The translations under genes were made by a program, and so were the position numbers. From Eurosta solidaginis (lineage: Eukaryota; Arthropoda; Insecta; Diptera; Tephritidae), in assembly GCF_040869045.1 (NCBI RefSeq), contig NC_090322.1:169522672-169586671 (forward strand): a stretch of DNA of 64,000 nucleotides. The letters are read 5' to 3'. Numbering within the stretch: the stretch's first letter is position 1; every line of letters begins with the position of its first letter. Below, piece after piece: positions 31,203-42,909 of the stretch. The notes under the pieces are model-generated. The model made no database searches and was not told where the DNA came from. It saw only the letters and a program-made list of their open reading frames with translations.

Positions 31203-32985
31203 CTTATTAACTCTAATTTCAATTTATTTTTCGTTTTCATTTGTATATTAAACATTTTCTAATGTTATTTTTATATTCGTTTGCTTTCTATGCTCAATAT
31301 AATTTTTTTATTTTTAATCTGAATAAATATTAATATTTAATGTTGTTTTATATTAAATTTAATGAAAGCTCGACTGGAACATTCAAGCTAAAATAATTTT
31401 TTTATTTACTATGATAAATAAAAATTTGTGCCTAATTTCCAAATTCCTTATTTTATATATATATATATTTTGTTTTACTTCCGCAAATGTATGTATATTT
31501 ATGGATGTGCATATTAGAGCGTAACGAAAAAACAACAACAAAATTTCGCGATGCACTCGTTAATAAATACGAATCGTTTCGGTCTTCTTTTAACTTCATA
31601 AAAATATATTTGAAAGTTCAATAGACTTTTGTGTTCAAAATATGCCGTTCGTGACAATGTCATTGATGTACATACATTAAAAAGGGTCGAACCCAATACG
31701 AAATATATATTTCAAGTTTATTTTATGAAGGTTTCGAAGCAAGTTTTTTATATTTTTTTGATTATTTTAACTACCTCGTATTTTATTATATTTTTGTTTA
31801 GTAGACCTCCGATTTTGAAAATTGATATGCCTTTATGTGTCTTTAAAAGCAGCTGTTGTTTTAAAAAAAGTCGCCATTTTATAGTTTTTTGAAACGCTTA
31901 AGGTATGCGAGGGTTGTAAAATTTGTCTAGCAGAACGACTTAAGAGCTCGAACGAACATACAAAGGAAATATAGCGCTTTTTCATACCAATATAAATTTT
32001 GGTCCCGATTCGATTCAGTTAAGACAACACCAGGGCTTCAGGTTCAGATTACGGTATGAAGACTATATATTAAAATAAGATCTTAGACCACTGTACGACA
32101 TTACTTAACCGGTTCCGATCAAAATTTATAAATTTATATATAAGCAATTAATAGTTATAATTATAGCATTAAAAATAACGAAAATAAGTTTAAAACCAGA
32201 ATTTATTCCGTTTGTACGAATTTATCTTGAAAAGTAAATTATATTGCATTATAATATGTATGTATGTTCAGATTGATTGATTGTGCGGTGAACTCTTGCA
32301 TTTTCGATACGCCCTAATGCACGTACGCATATGTATATGTACATATGGGCAATACATATGTTTGAGTGCAGCTTGAAAAATTTAATATACACATATCGTA
32401 AACATAGTTATGTATGTAAGTATATATTCACTAATTTATCAATTCCTGATTTAATAATAAATAAATTTATCCTTTTTACTTTCTCATCAAAATTGTGAAT
32501 TATATGTTTTTGTTGTTGTTAACGTAACAGTTTTAACCATAAATAATTTGGTTCGCCCACTTGTTGCATTTAATCCGATCGGTGAACTGTAAACGGAAAT
32601 AAAAAATGTAAAGTTATAAAAGCATAAACCTGTTGAAAAATTCATGATTTCAATTATCTAAGCTTATTAATATGTATATATATACTTATGCGTACGTATA
32701 TTTCAATTAGATTAATAACAAACAGGACGAAATTTCTACATAGACCATATGGGGCCGCACCACATGCAAAAATAAGTTAGAATGGAGCTACCTGTTCGAA
32801 GGAAACAACACATAAGAGCCGCTTTCACAATCTGTAGTTAAGTTACAATTTATCTGGAGGATAGCGAGCCTTCAGAAAGCGTCATTTGACACTTTCGTCC
32901 TAAGAAGCTATCTGATTGATTGGTATCCGCCAGGTAAAATCTAACTTAACTGGATAGAGGCGGTTGAACATAGCTTACCAATAGC
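31203..32985. other. AT-rich stretch, nothing recognised
   Basis: Contains ACATATGTATATGTAC-type repeats near 32330. Small frames look random. Confidence 0.45.
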
Positions 32986-32989
32986 AAAC

Positions 32990-33510
32990 CGACGCGGACT
33001 CAATGACCTTGCGAGAAGCATGTTCCCACTGTATAGTCAACCCACTTTGCTTTTTTGAAGTTAAATAAAGTGCGGCGTTCAGATGTGATGGAATCGGCTG
33101 TCTATTTCAGCGAGAGGAGTATGGGCAGGTTGAGAGATGCCAGTATTGACAAGGGTGCCAGTTGACAAATTCTTCGCTGACGATCGAAATGTCTGTAGGA
33201 GTATAATAATTTCCTACCACACGTGTAGAGGAGTTTTCTTTCACCGTCAAAAACGTCGTGTAGTCCACTTTTACCACAAACAGCTATCACCTGCTGTATG
33301 CATGCAGGTTAGAATGCCACTTTGCGTTACGGACATTGAAATAACCCAAATTGATGCGGTTTTCGCCAGTGAGTAGAGTAATTTTATAAGGGTGGCATGC
33401 ATCGGGGCAGCAGGTAATAATTTATGATTTCCAGACTTGCATCGCAATTTCGCCTTGCTCCCTGCGGCAAATGTCAGGATTAAATAGCTTGTGTTGCATC
33501 ATACATCTAC
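32990..33510 (-). pseudogene. APE endonuclease relic of the 2A/PHD LINE family
   Basis: The minus strand matches 6110-6720 of the full LINE: ACTCAATGACCTTGCG, TTTTTTGAAGTT.A.AAAGTGCG, AGTATGGGCAGGTTG, GTGCCAGTTGAC and GATCGAAATGTCTG. Several frameshifts are present. The rest of the element is gone. Confidence 0.7.
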
Positions 33511-34440
33511 TTGTTCCACTTGCTTAGTTAAAAAGCACTCAATCGAAATGGGTTTATTAGTTGTTGATCTAAGCCGTTACACTAACATTACACATATAAT
33601 CAATTTTATTTCGCATATTGCATAAGCGCAAACAGATGCAATAACTGTTTGCTTAATTCAATCCTTATGCATATAATCCTTATGCATATTCCATTTAAAA
33701 CGCTATTACACAAGGTAGTCGTTAGGCTCACTTGATCATCATCTGCAATCCTTCATACAAACGTACATATACAGACGACATCTTATGTATGTATGCATTT
33801 CTATGTGTGTGTATGACAGGTTTTTAAATTCTAATAAATTTAAGTTTAATTTAATTCACCCTACCACAAATGTGTACTTGTTGCACAATCACGAAATGTT
33901 TCTTTGTACATATGTACATTTAGCTAGCACCCATGTGAATAAATAAGTAGGTATGTGCATATGGAAGCGCATCAACACTGGAATATCTTTACATAAGCTG
34001 GAGTATGTTCTACACGTTACTTATACACAAATACAAACATCCCGAAAGAAAGCCATAGCCAAACTGAGCAATAGAAGACACCCTGTAGTAAATATAGCGG
34101 TTTAGTAGGCGTCACAGATATTTTACAAGTTTTACAATCTAGGATCACAAAGAACAGTTGTGTACGTGGAAAGTGCTGACTGAAGCAAATTTTCCCTGTT
34201 TTCCTGTTCCGTCCTCAAACAGACCTTAGAAGAGGCCATAGACCTACTCAACGAATTATTTTTTGGTCATACTATTCCCGGCTAGCTCATGAGCTTTACA
34301 GGTGCTTTCAATATATCTGTATACCGGTACATATATAAGCTGTTACTAAAAGGGTGGGACAACTCATTAAGAGATCTGCCGCATTCATTGATCTGCTTTA
34401 TGTCGTCGACACATGTGTCTAGTGCCTGCGGCTGTCTGAG
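33511..34440. other. Spacer, nothing recognised
   Basis: AT-rich with short TATG/CATA repeats. No supported frame. Confidence 0.4.
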
Positions 34441-34449
34441 AATATATTT

Positions 34450-35057
34450 TGGCGAGTACGAGTATTAGCAGTTTTATATATCACTATGCTGCTGCTGCTA
34501 AATAAATGCACAACAACAACAGAGCAAGTAGCCACACTTATGTGCATGTACACATTAAAGCAAGCAGTCACCCCTATGTACATGTACACATTAAAGCAAG
34601 CAGTCACACATAAACATCAGTAACCGCGAAGAAGAAAGAGAAACAATCGCATATCACGTTATCATCAGCTAAGAGCAGGAGTTGTTACTCACACATACAC
34701 ACGCATATGGCTAGAAGAAAAACATAAACTACAGATATACATGTATATATCTAAATAACCAAGCATGAGATACAACTGTTCTAGAAGGCATTTTCCGAAA
34801 ACGTCTAGACCTTAGGAGAAATGAGCGAACGAGGTAACCGAGGGTATAAAAGCGGCGCAAGCTGAGTAATCAGCAATCAGTTTTGATTTTAACACGCTTT
34901 AATAAAGTACGCTGTAATTGTGAAGTACTACTCCCAAAGTAGTCAAATAAAGAGTGTTTTGTTATACTGAATATTTGAGTTATTTATTCGACAGTTCAGA
35001 GATTCGAACGTCAACAGAAGCTGCAAAATAATAAGGAACTTCCCAAAATTCGTTACA
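34450..35057 (+). repeat. Solo LTR, plus orientation (start approximate)
   Basis: The stretch ends AAATTCGTTACA like the LTRs of the 10811-13665 element and begins near TACGAGTATTAGCAG, a worn copy of their TGTTACGAATATTAG start. TATAAA at 34845-34850 and AATAAAG words at about 34910 and 34946 give a promoter and poly(A) signal. No internal element sequence follows. Confidence 0.65.
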
Positions 35058-35063
35058 ATATAT

Positions 35064-35581
35064 TGTAACAAATTTACTACCATTCCGCTTATTTCAAATC
35101 TTCTACTATGGTTCTAATCACTAAACTGTTGAATAAATAACTCCAATATTCGATAATGCAAAATGGTCTTTATTAGACTACTTTCAAAATAACGCTTCTA
35201 TTGCTTGACAGATAGCGTGCTTAATCAAAACTGATTCCCGCACCTCTACTGTTGTCGCCTTTTATACTGCCTAGTTTCCTCGTCGCATACTTCTTGGCTT
35301 TTCCATTCCAGAACTTACTAGGTAGTTATCAGCTACAAAATCACCAGCCACAACTACGTTTATAGCTTCTCATATGTGCGTGAGTAATACTTGCACAAAT
35401 TATTGCCCTCTCTTGTGAGCACCTCAGATAAGATATATGCATGTGTTTGTGCGTTGCTTCACCGCTGCGTGTACGTACATAAGTGTAGACATAATGATTG
35501 AATTATTGATGTGCATCAAGTCACTGCTTAGCATCGGCTTAGAGATGATAGTATCCCTTAGTGCTGCTAATATTCGTTATA
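35064..35581 (-). repeat. Solo LTR, minus orientation, with ATAT duplication
   Basis: TGTAACAAATTTACT at 35064 and GCTAATATTCGTTATA at 35581 are LTR ends; ATAT flanks it at 35060-35063 and 35582-35585. The interior resembles 10811-11422 (CTAAACTGTTGAATAAATAACTCC, CACTGCTTAGCATCGG) at moderate identity, so it is a related subfamily. Confidence 0.82.
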
Positions 35582-35586
35582 ATATA

Positions 35587-36038
35587 AGTTAAGGAGCCCA
35601 AGGACTAGGGCTCCAAAAAGTTAAAGTTGGGGGCCGCCCCGCGGCCCCATTGCAACCTGAAAAGATCCAAATAAAAATAGGTTTTTCCGCTTAACAATAT
35701 TTACCATTTATTTCCGTTCAATGTCAAAAACAGACTGACTTTATCATTAACTTAAACTAAGCTCTAAGCTTCTACATTAATCTAAGTGATTTCATAATTG
35801 CTGACACTGCACTTCCCACGATTGGCCAAAATAATATTTTATCGCTTGCGTGGCGAATCACACGGCTTGCATTTTGTCCGCATATCATATCGCTTACGCT
35901 GCAGTTCCCATGGATTGCATTTTGTCTGCTTACGCAATATGATATCGGATCAATTACCTACGTTGGCTTTGCTTGTGTTTGTTGAAGTGTGGTGTCAGCA
36001 CATTCTTACAAGTAAGTCTGTCTGCCCCCTTGTTAAGT
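35587..36038 (-). repeat. 3' LTR of errantivirus-like element
   Basis: 452 bases, the same as 44281-44732 except one base in the CTTACAAGTAAGT(C/G)TG stretch. Preceded on the left by the TATA duplication (35583-35586). Confidence 0.92.
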
Positions 36039-36050
36039 ACCCCCCCTTTA
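36039..36050 (-). other. Polypurine tract of errantivirus-like element
   Basis: Minus strand TAAAGGGGGGGT directly precedes the 3' LTR, where plus-strand DNA synthesis is primed. Confidence 0.8.
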
Positions 36051-36135
36051 AACATCTGCGTCCCGCAGATGACCTCCTTTTTCAGAAGGATCCTTTGCAT
36101 GGCTTGGCTGGTCCTGATCTGTGGTCTGATTTAGT

Positions 36136-37468
36136 CTAGGAAAGTTGATTGTAGTAGTGAGTTTTCTCCAGAAAATTATTGCCAAGTTGTTTAAGCTGAT
36201 TAATATTTTCCATGCTCAGGCCGTGAATGTAGTTAAGGTTCAATTTTAGTCCTTCGCTCGTGATGTTTACCAAGGGCGGTGGCAGGGCCTGCGCTGTGCG
36301 TACTGATCTGTTGGTGAATGTTTGATTTCACACCGTGATTGTTTCGTTGTTCAAAATAATGACGTACGTTCCATTTAGGGTTGTGGAGTAGTTCTTCCCT
36401 TGTAATAGGCCTTCAAAGTTTGTAACAAATATTGTTGAGTCTGTGATCATCTCGACGGTTTTGGTGTTGTCTGGTTCAAAGCGGCATTTGGCATCGCCAC
36501 CTTTAACTAGCCTAGCTAGGCACCCGTTTTCCCGTAGTTTAGTCAGGGATTTGGGAGAACAAATTGTTGTGTTGCTGATCGAAGGGCAATCCTCGTTCAC
36601 CCCGAACGTTTCAACTTCGTTTATTAGCATTTTTTTTATAGCTGAGGTCAACGTGTTGTCCTTTTATAACAGCGGCCCGTGTTATGAGGAGTCGGTAGCC
36701 ATCTGGTTTTACCTTTGGCATTGAGAGTACGTACAAAAGTGTGCTACCGTTTGAATACACGGAGGCCGACCCGTACTCTATGGCTTCAATGGTGTTCTGA
36801 TATGGTAGGGAATCTTCCTCCATTATGAGCCTTCCAATCTCGTCTCGATCAAGAAGATTTGTGTTGATTACGCCAGTTTTCGCCATTTGGCACGCTTGGA
36901 CGACTTCTGACACCTGTTCCTTCAAGATAAAGACTTTGCTTAGGTCAAGAAGTTCGATATTCTCCACGCTAATGTTTTTGCTTATAGCGTTAATGTGGAG
37001 CATCGCTTCGTTTGCTTTCTCGATTGCCTCGCGGGTACCGTTGAATAGTTTTTCGTTGACCCGGTACTGGTGATTGTTGTTTATTATCACGTCATTCATG
37101 CTTCGAAGAATATAGTCCCAATCCGCTGCATCTGGAGACCCAGCTATCCACTTCCATGCTGAACCAATCCAGTCAATGGAACGTACCCTTCGTGATTTGC
37201 TTATTTGTAGTTCGTCGAGACGCAGCTTAGTTTGATTTAGGTGGAATTGTAGCACAGTCCGCACAGCCCTGCTTGTAATATCGTGCTCTGTTGACTCCAT
37301 CAATTTGAACAAAGCCGTGTTGAAGTAGTTTAGGTCGACCACATGGACTAAACTGAAGTGTCCGTTCAGGATCCAACCACGCCCGTGCTCAATAGTTACC
37401 AGTGGGGAGCCATAATTGTAGATGTTGAGGCCGTACACGCCAGATATTAAAAATAAACTGTGTTCCAT
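36136..37468 (-). pseudogene. env: Env (F-like fusion glycoprotein) of errantivirus-like element, broken and without anchor
   Basis: The first frame (36611-37468) starts with a hydrophobic segment, then a furin-type KSRRVR at residues 91-96 followed by a hydrophobic, glycine-containing stretch, as in the F-like envelope proteins shared by errantiviruses and baculoviruses. Several NxT/S sites are present. Near 36640-36656 the sense passes to another frame (36328-36651), which ends in TGA at 36328-36330; coding sense continues in that frame to TAG at 36136. No transmembrane segment is seen before the purine tract, so the C terminus appears lost. A functional glycoprotein is not expected from this copy. 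Confidence 0.82.
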
Positions 37469-38483
37469 TATGGAGAGAAAAAAAACTCATTAGTGTTGGT
37501 AAGATTAGTATTGACCATTTTTTGTTTTTAGGCACTTTTATTATTTATCCCAGGGACGGTGAACTAATAATAAATGGTTACATAATGTAAATCTTGTTTT
37601 CTTTTGTATTTTTTCCTTTTATTATCCTACTAAAGAACATTCTATTGTATAATAAAAAAAATCTTTCCACACTAAGGGAAGAGTTAAAAAAATTAAATTT
37701 TTTGTGTGGTTTTTTGAATTGAACTGCAATTTATTTATGTGTTTTTTGTTGCGTTTAAATGTATCCCTATATCCTACCACCGTCCCCGGCTACCCATCGT
37801 GGTACTTGGAAGGTCCACAGGATCCGAGAGCATGGATATGAAAGGGAGGTAGTTTGTAATTCTTTACTTTTGTTTGAAAGGTAGCGTTAAAGGCTACTAC
37901 CCTTGGATCCTGCCGCCTTACAAAAACTTGTGGTAAAGAAGCTGAGGAAAGAGGATAATATTTCTAAGAATTACTGAAATGTTTCCTCTTTACCCCCTTC
38001 TTTAAAGTTTTTTATGTTTTTTTGTTTTTTTTTTTTTTTTTTTTATTTTTGCTATTTTTTCTATTTGTCTAATTTGCCTTTTTTAGTAAGCGCATAATTA
38101 GTTTTTTGTTGTGGGCAGATTTCTTCTTAAGAAAAAAATTTATTTTTTATTTTACCTCTTTTATTAAGCGTGTAATTAATATTCCTGTGGGCAGATATTG
38201 CTTCATTCAAAATTTTTTAAACGAAAAATCGTTTCCTCTGTTTTTTTTCTATTTTTTTGTTGTTTTTTTTTTTTTTTTTTGCAATATTTTATGTTGCCTC
38301 TTTAATCGCTTATGTGGTTTGTTATAGAAAAGATCTTTGATCTTGAAATTGACGCCTTTTTGGCGTCGTCTGTGCTATAGAATTTCAAATCTTTGGGTCC
38401 CTTGTTGGGACATCTTTTTGTTGTTGACTTCCCGTGGTGACCTTATTATCTTCTTTTTTTTTTTTTTGTTTTTTTTTTTTTTT
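37469..38483 (-). other. ~1-kb T-rich non-coding spacer between pol and env
   Basis: No sense-strand frame is visible. Long T runs occur on the plus strand (38021-38044, 38263-38280, 38455-38485). Errantiviruses usually have pol and env close together, so this spacer is unusual; it may be the relic of an acquired segment or hold the env splice acceptor. Confidence 0.5.
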
Positions 38484-41400
38484 TTACCATATGTTGGCGT
38501 ATTTTTTATCTGCGCCAACCGTTTCCTTTTTGTAAAGTGCCTTTTGTTTTGATTTTATCTGTTTATCCCTGACGTAAATCTCATCTACTGGCCTAAATTC
38601 CTTAGCTCTTTTCCTTTTTTTATTCAATCGGATATTTCTTAACTCCTGGTTTCTCTTGATTTGTTCCCTAATCTCCTTGTGGACCCTACTTTTGAAGTTG
38701 GTTAGGCTTTGTTAGTTAATTCTTTCGGTTCTGTTGAAAAATATGTCGCTAGGCTTCCTCTTCGTTACAGAGTGTATTGTTGTGTTGTAACCATCGACAG
38801 CAATATACACCAATTCCTTTGGTCTAGCGTTATTTATTTCTTTCCGGAGGTACCGATAAATCTCAATAATGGTAGAGTGGAATTTTTCGATCTGGCCGTT
38901 TACTTCACTTCTTTGAATTGGAGTCTGATATAGTTCGATTCCCAAACCTCTTATGTAGTTACATACCAATGGAGTCATAAATCCCCTCTCATTGTCGGTG
39001 ACTATCATTTTAGGAGTTGTGAAATAGTGTATTACTTTGGCTAGTTTAGCGCGGAGAGTGACGGATGCTTTATTTTTAATGTGAAAAAGCTTGGCAAATT
39101 TTGAAAATTTGTCTATGCAAGATAAAAATTTCTCCCCTTGAATTTCAAAAATGTCCACATGCACTATTTCGCATGGATATTTCGGCACTGGAGTCTCTTT
39201 TATCGGTGGTACTGCCGGATGCCTATCATACTTGTTAGCAAGGCAGGTTTCACAGTTAGAAGTGAAATTTTTTATCTTACTAGCCATTTTGGGAAAATAA
39301 TGCCGTTCCAAGATTTGTTCCCTATTTTCTTTTGAGTTTCTATGGGCCCTCCTATGTTCTGTCTCTATTATACCGCAAATCCTATCCTCGTTGGCCACAT
39401 CCTCGACCACCCTCTGAGTTATCCTAATTTTGTATAAAAGGAAATTTTCTATATATACTTCTTGTAGGAGTTGTAAGTAACTTTCTGGAATCTTTATTCC
39501 ATTTATGAATGCCGGGTTTAGGCGTTCCTTCAAGGCTTCGGTTAAGCTGGCCTTTTCAATTATATCTAGTCTCACATAATGACGAGTGAATCCTGGATGT
39601 GGGTTTTCAACACAAACGTTCAAAGGGGCTTCAACGTGTGGAATAAGGTCCGAAGAATCCTGTTCAGCACTGTGAGCTGTCCCCTCGTCACTTCTAGCTT
39701 CTGTTGGTGCATCGTTGGGTTCCGACGGTGCTGTCAAATGGTTTGCCTGGCATGGAATTCTGGAGAGAGCATCCGCCACGACATTCGATTTACCAGGAGT
39801 GTAAATCAATTCGTGGTTATACTCTTCTATTCTAGCCTTCCACCTCTTCAACTTGGCGTTATAGTTTCGACTTCCTAACGCAAAAGTGAGAGGCTGGTGG
39901 TCAGTGAAAATTCTAACTTTTTCGCCCCATAGAGGTAGGATCTCAAGTTGTCTAGAGCCCAAACTATAGCCAACATTTCCTTCTCGTTTGTGGCATAGTT
40001 TTCCTCTGTTCTGCTTAAAGATCTTGAGATGTAGGCGATGGGTCGATCTTTCCCTGTTTCTCCTTGGGATAGCACCCCACCAATGGCATAGTTTGAAGCG
40101 TCCGTGGTAAGGTTGAATGGTTTTTCGAAATCTGGAAATGCGAGAATATCTGAGGAAACGAGTAGTTTTTTTAGAGTATCGAAGGCCTGAAGGGCCTCGG
40201 AATTCATTTTGATACGCACTCTACTAGATTGGTTTTCCTTGACCTGCGAATTCTCACCGCGTGTGAGATTGGTCAAGGGTTTAGCAACCTTAGCGTAATC
40301 TCGAATGAACTTTCGGTAATACGACGTCATTCCCAAAAAGCTTTTTAGTTCCTTAAGCGTTTCTGGGGGTGAGAGGTTCTCTACAGCTTGGACCTTTGAA
40401 GGATCTGCCTTCATCCCGTGGGATGTTATTACATATCCCAGAAATTCTACTTCCGTTCTCATAAACTTAGTTTTTTCAAAATTCACTCTCAAATTAGCAT
40501 CCGCAAGCCGTTTAAACACTATCTCTAAATTTACTAAATGTTCGTCGGTACTTTTTCCAAAGACAATAATGTCGTCGATATACACGTAGCATATCCTCCC
40601 TATATACTCTTTAAGAACGTCATCAATCATTCGCTGGAATATAGCCGGAGCGTTTTTTAACCCAAAAGGTAATCTCAGAAATTCGTACTTTCCATTCATG
40701 GTTGAAAACGCTGTTTTGGGTATATCTGTTTCTTTCATTGTGATTTGGTGAAAGCCTGAGGTCAGATCTATAGTTGTGAAATATTTTGCGTTCCCTAAAC
40801 TGGCCAGCGTTGCATTAATATCTGGGATAGGATAGGCGTCTGGCACGGTGACTGCATTCAGACGTTTGAAGTCCACTACCATTCTATACTGCTTTTCACC
40901 AGAGGGTTTGGGTTTTTTCGGAACTACCCAAATAGGAGAATTGTACGGGCTTTTGGATGGTCGTATAATTCCTTCTTCAAGCAACTCAGTAATTTGTTAT
41001 TCTACCTCTTCCCTCATGTTTGCAGGATATGGGTAACTTTTCGTGTATATGGGCTCATTCGTGGTAGTCTTTATCTCAGCTCGAACTGTGGTTTTTATAT
41101 TTGTTTTGATGTTAAGTGGACCGAATAAATGAGAATACTTTTCTATCATGGCTTTTAGGCTTGGGAGAATTGCGTCGGGTATATCGTCAGTTTCGAAAAA
41201 ATTTAGGCTTCCTACGACTTTGTTTTTGAGCGGAATTCTTATATTGGGATCTATTGTAAGGACATGTTTTTTCCTGTCTATGACGGCACCCAGTTCTTTG
41301 AGGGTGTCATCGCCTATTATCCCATCAAACGAGCTTAAACCAGGAAGTGCGTAAAAGGTCACCATAGCTTCGTTACCAGCATTTTGGAAAAATCTCCCAC

Positions 41401-41596
41401 TGATTTTTTTGTTTATTACTACAGGTCCTGCTACGGTGGTTACTGAGAAAGGTGGATTGACTGGGACTGTATTAGTTGCCAATTCAGGTCTTATAAAATT
41501 TTTATTTGCCCCTGTGTCAACTAAGAACTTTAGGGCTACTTTGTTTGGTGTCAAACAAGTGAGATAGGGTATACTGGATTGCGCGGTAGTCCTCAT
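38484..41596 (-). pseudogene. pol: Pol of errantivirus-like element (protease, RT, RNase H, integrase), with breaks
   Basis: The frame opens at 41596. Protease has DTGA at residues 27-30. A TAA at 40997-40999 interrupts it in frame before RT. The RT block (39875-40984) has TTIDLTSGFHQ (first catalytic Asp) and YIDD at residues 135-138; RNase H begins with TTDAS near residue 293. In a 5-T run at 39918-39922 the frame changes. The second block (38712-39962) has an H-H-C-C finger (H203, H207, C237, C240) and a DD35E core (D270, D323, E359). A second in-frame TAA is at 38712-38714, after which basic coding sense continues to 38484. Both stops are TAA followed by CAA. The frame change may be mutation or assembly error. 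Confidence 0.88.
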
Positions 41597-42909
41597 ATGA
41601 AATAGGCTGGTGGCCCGTCCGCCATAAAATTTACCTGCTGGAAGTTGTCTTCTGTCGATTCAGCATACGTCGAAGGTCCGCTTTCTACATCTGCGCTGTT
41701 GGCTTCCATGTTGTAGAGCCTCTGCTGTTTGGGCATATTTTCAATCGATGATGCAGGTCCCCTTTTGAAGGCGTTGTTATTCGTCGGTCGGTTCATGTAG
41801 TTCACCTGTCTGGTTTGAACACTGTCGTCGACATCCATTCTTTCCGCAGGTTTTGGGGCTGCTGGTCTAGCAGGAGGTGCGGTGTTCGTCCCTTGATTGC
41901 CTTGGAATCTGTTGTAGGATGGCCGGCCATTCCCTTGAGTATTGTTCCGATTCGTCCAGTTGTATGTAGGCCGTGATCGAGGAGGTAACGGTGGTCTCTG
42001 AGTAACTTGCGACAGGGTATTGGTGGGGACAACTACTCTATTTGGAGTGTTTGCATGGACTATTGTGTTCCTTAACGTTAGGTTCTGGATGTCAAGGCAG
42101 GCCGTGTACGCTTCTGGCAGTGTTTTTGGCTTCTGCACTATAAGCATACGCGACAATTCTGGACTGAGGCCCCGTATGAAAACATCGAGTGCCCTGTTAC
42201 GGTACGTTTCCACAAGGACCGACACGGTTTCCTGGCTATAGTCATCGCACTTGATTTTGTTCACTATTAGAGACAACTGATGATTGACCGTTGCGTAGAA
42301 ATCATCTAGTTTTGAACCTCTCTGAGCTAGCTGATTCAGTTGGTGCTCTAAAGTCCTAATGTCCCTTTTGTCTGCGTAATGCAGCGATAATACCCTTTTT
42401 ATTTCTACCCAATCGCTATCGAAAACATTATACGCTACCAGTGCTGCATCGGCAAAGCCACGGATTTTTTGCCTAATACGTTGCAGGATGGCACGATACA
42501 GGGGCCTTTCCTTGACGATATCGTAGTCGGACATAATTCCTTCAACGATGTGAACCCAAGAGATGTATTGAGAAGGGCTGCCTTCACAAACTTGCAGCTC
42601 CTTCACGCAGTCGGGAAGTCTGCCAATGTCCTTTAGGTCTTGCTCCGACAGTGGTGTTCGCACCGCTGCCAATACCCCCTGTGGCTGCGTTCTTACGCCA
42701 CCCTGTTCTACTCTTCCCAATCGCTCATCGATTCTGGCAAGATTTTGTTCTAAACTCGCGTTATTGCATTCAATTTTCCCTAGCCTAGAGTTCAGAGCAA
42801 CACCGTTGCTTTCTATACCCCCAAGGCGTGTCTCAAGCCGCCTAATCTGCTCGAGGAGAGCATTGATGCCCCCATTAAGTTCATTAACTTTCGTGGCTAA
42901 AGCGTCCAT
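41593..42909 (-). CDS. gag: Gag of errantivirus-like element
   Basis: 438 codons, intact. Residues 1-70 are heptad-rich (LATKVNELNGGINALLEQ, later LARIDERLGRVEQ), a coiled coil. The central region (about 95-285; WVHIVEGIMSDYD, LSLHYADKRDIRTLEHQL, VFIRGLSPELSRML) matches the capsid part of Gypsy-group gag. The C-terminal third is rich in Asn, Arg and Pro and has no CCHC knuckle, as in errantiviruses. It forms the particle and packages RNA. It overlaps the next frame by ATGA and has a -1 slippery site 31 bases before its stop. Start chosen because ATG 42909 opens the frame directly after the leader. Confidence 0.9.
   Translation of the reverse strand: MDALATKVNELNGGINALLEQIRRLETRLGGIESNGVALNSRLGKIECNNASLEQNLARIDERLGRVEQGGVRTQPQGVLAAVRTPLSEQDLKDIGRLPDCVKELQVCEGSPSQYISWVHIVEGIMSDYDIVKERPLYRAILQRIRQKIRGFADAALVAYNVFDSDWVEIKRVLSLHYADKRDIRTLEHQLNQLAQRGSKLDDFYATVNHQLSLIVNKIKCDDYSQETVSVLVETYRNRALDVFIRGLSPELSRMLIVQKPKTLPEAYTACLDIQNLTLRNTIVHANTPNRVVVPTNTLSQVTQRPPLPPRSRPTYNWTNRNNTQGNGRPSYNRFQGNQGTNTAPPARPAAPKPAERMDVDDSVQTRQVNYMNRPTNNNAFKRGPASSIENMPKQQRLYNMEANSADVESGPSTYAESTEDNFQQVNFMADGPPAYFI
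41626..41632 (-). promoter_or_regulatory. -1 ribosomal frameshift heptamer A AAT TTT at gag-pol junction
   Basis: In the gag frame the minus strand reads GTA AAT TTT ATG, giving X XXY YYZ (A AAT TTT). A -1 slip enters a frame that is open through CTA TTT CAT into the protease ORF. Canonical for retroviral gag-pol expression; efficiency untested. Confidence 0.7.

Noticed and set aside
35798..36139. Identical plus-strand frames in both LTRs (also 44492-44773)
   Set aside because: They lie antisense within the errantivirus LTRs; identity reflects LTR duplication, not a gene family.
38106..38552. F-rich plus-strand frames
   Set aside because: Translations of T runs inside the retroelement spacer.
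39910..39930. Programmed frameshift inside RNase H
   Set aside because: The frame change in a short A run lies in the middle of a domain, where a recoding site is unlikely; mutation or assembly error fits better.
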